40,806 nucleotides of DNA from Flavobacteriales bacterium (lineage in GTDB: Bacteria; Bacteroidota; Bacteroidia; NS11-12g; UBA955), in NCBI GenBank assembly GCA_947463095.1, contig CANHRE010000014.1:1-40806 (forward strand). Reading direction: 5' to 3'. Under the pieces are notes generated by a model. The model was not told the origin of the DNA, did no database searches, and saw only the letters and a program-made list of their open reading frames with translations. The number at the start of each line of letters is the position of its first letter. Within the stretch, counting starts at the first letter, position 1. Below are positions 40,379 to 40,806 of the stretch, piece after piece. The position numbers and the translations under genes are program-made.

Positions 40379-40570
40379 TTGACGTTCTTCGCTACATCCA
40401 TGGGGTGGAAACTACAACGCGGTTATGTTACCCATTTACTCGAGCGTGGAAGGAATTTTCGGTATGTTCAGGAATTACTCGGTCAAAACAGCAGTTGCAC
40501 TGCCGCTATCTCTACCCATGCAAGCCAGCACAAGATGCGACAAATACGCAGCCCATTCGACAACCTATGA
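40379..40570 (+). pseudogene. Tyrosine recombinase (integrase) C-terminal remnant, catalytic residues lost
   Basis: The 63-codon frame aligns with the C-terminus of XerC/XerD/IntI-type tyrosine recombinases. GYVTHLLERGRNFRYVQELLG parallels the usual '(S/C)YATHLLE.G.DiRYiQeLLG'. SSCTAAISTHAS parallels 'SSKTTEIYTHVS', and MRQIRSPFDNL matches the common end. Relative to the expected LRHS, LLGH and IYTH, the catalytic positions read LQRG, LLGQ and ISTH: Arg to Gln, His to Arg, His to Gln, and the nucleophile Tyr to Ser. Nothing upstream in this frame resembles the N-terminal core-binding domain or the rest of the catalytic domain. This is a truncated, decayed gene. The family call is by motif, and the subgroup (IntI, Xer or element integrase) is unresolved. 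Confidence 0.75.
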
Positions 40571-40589
40571 ACCAACCAAAAAGGGAAAC

Positions 40590-40646
40590 AAAACTAGACC
40601 TATACAACAGAATACGGTGTATAGGGGATAAAAAACTAGACCTATA
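40590..40646. repeat. 15-bp direct repeat interlaced with CCTATAC/GTATAGG inverted repeat
   Basis: AAAACTAGACCTATA occurs at 40590-40604 and again at 40632-40646. Between the copies, CCTATAC (40599-40605) is inverted as GTATAGG (40619-40625), so each TAGG/CCTA half faces the next. The block starts 19 bp after the integrase remnant stop, which is where recombination sites of such elements often lie. Confidence 0.7.
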
Positions 40647-40651
40647 AGCAA

Positions 40652-40658
40652 GTTAGGC
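40652..40658 (+). other. GTTAGGC heptamer, integron core-site-like
   Basis: GTTAGGC matches the GTTRRRY core of integron attC/attI sites, where strand exchange occurs after the first G. It lies 5 bp after the second 15-bp repeat. A single heptamer can occur by chance, and no matching RYYYAAC partner was found. The call rests on its position next to an integrase remnant and repeats. Confidence 0.35.
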
Positions 40659-40672
40659 AACATGCTAAAAGA

Positions 40673-40759
40673 GCCAACGCACATTCAAGCACATTTGGTT
40701 TTTGCCGACACATAGGCAAACGCTGAAAAACCAAAAGAGCTTGAATTTTGCCAACGCAC
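40673..40759. repeat. 10-bp direct repeats flanking the palindrome
   Basis: GCCAACGCAC occurs at 40673-40682 and 40750-40759, 77 bp apart in the same orientation, immediately outside the imperfect palindrome. They may be a target duplication, paired recombination cores, or the ends of one repeat unit. Confidence 0.7.
40684..40745. repeat. Imperfect palindrome able to fold as a single-strand hairpin
   Basis: TTCAAGC (40684-40690) pairs with GCTTGAA (40739-40745), TTTGGTTTTT (40694-40703) with AAAAACCAAA (40726-40735), and GCC (40704-40706) with GGC (40715-40717). The two long arms are joined by a 3 x 3 internal loop (ACA/AGA), whose central bases can pair. The right arm carries an unpaired 8-nt bulge (AAACGCTG). 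Bulged, imperfect arms are the style of attC folds, but the core heptamers are not canonical. From 40760 to the window end no further structure was found. Confidence 0.75.
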
Positions 40760-40806
40760 GACAGAAACAAAGTATTAACATTGACAAAAAGATAAAAGAC
40801 AATAAA

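Noticed and set aside
40363-40647. 94-aa plus-strand ORF and the 68-aa ORF at 40425
   Set aside because: Both overlap the integrase remnant in other frames and run through the repeat block. Neither has family character.
1-40806. CRISPR array or defence island
   Set aside because: No regularly spaced repeats and no Cas, restriction or toxin-antitoxin families were seen on either strand.

Overview
The window looks like a chromosomal segment of a Bacteroidota bacterium from the Chitinophagia/Sphingobacteriia/Saprospiria side of the phylum. The first gene ends in a type IX secretion (T9SS) sorting domain. Several other families are typical of the phylum: a TlpA-like protein with a long N-terminal region, and DUF6268, DUF3857, DUF4340 and DUF3109 proteins. 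Many genes are preceded by the Bacteroidota promoter signature (TTG, about 20 bp, TAnnTTTG), and Shine-Dalgarno sequences are not obvious. By eye the G+C content is near one half. Genes are packed tightly, with many 1-23 bp overlaps, and only the last ~600 bases lack a functional gene.

Layout. 1-2451: the 3' part of a T9SS cargo gene, convergent with thiamine pyrophosphokinase. 2525-6974: sucD and gltA (TCA cycle) on the minus strand, each with a promoter and a terminator, interleaved with plus-strand genes for a YbjN-like protein, a GT2 glycosyltransferase and a SAM methyltransferase. 6955-11132: a minus-strand operon with panD, two flippase-like LPG_synthase_TM proteins on either side of a heptose-1-phosphate adenylyltransferase, a membrane GT2 and a small winged-helix-like protein. 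This is a cell-envelope glycan or glycolipid module. 11238-13352: a lipoprotein, a DUF2147 protein and a DUF6268 outer-membrane protein. 13444-23031: a long plus-strand run with YfhO, adenylate kinase, a SIMPL protein, a GT-C mannosyltransferase-like protein, DprA, a secreted GH13 amylase, YqgE and PrmC, closed by a strong terminator. 23068-25555: an AT-hook nucleoid-type protein divergent from dxs. 25552-27424: a minus-strand operon of a LON-N protein, TsaB and a TrpG/PabA amidotransferase. 27494-32284: a small exported protein, a DUF3857 protein with a degenerate transglutaminase region, an alkyltransferase-like (ATL) protein, a TlpA-like thioredoxin protein and a small outer-membrane protein. 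32372-32444: tRNA-Phe(GAA) with its own promoter and terminator. 32518-40145: an AhpD-like gene, then an eight-gene minus-strand operon (DUF4340, TerB-DnaJ, EamA transporter, YicC, EreA-like/barrel fusion, PssA, PurE, DUF3109).

40162-40806 is the only clearly accessory stretch. It holds the C-terminal remnant of a tyrosine recombinase in which every catalytic position I can align has been replaced. Next comes a 15-bp direct repeat interlaced with CCTATAC/GTATAGG inverted repeats, then a GTTAGGC heptamer that matches the integron core-site consensus. Last is a ~62-nt imperfect palindrome flanked by 10-bp direct repeats. I read this as the decayed edge of an integron-like or other tyrosine-recombinase cassette element running off the right end. 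It is the most unusual part of the window.

All functional calls come from motif recognition by eye; no database search was run.
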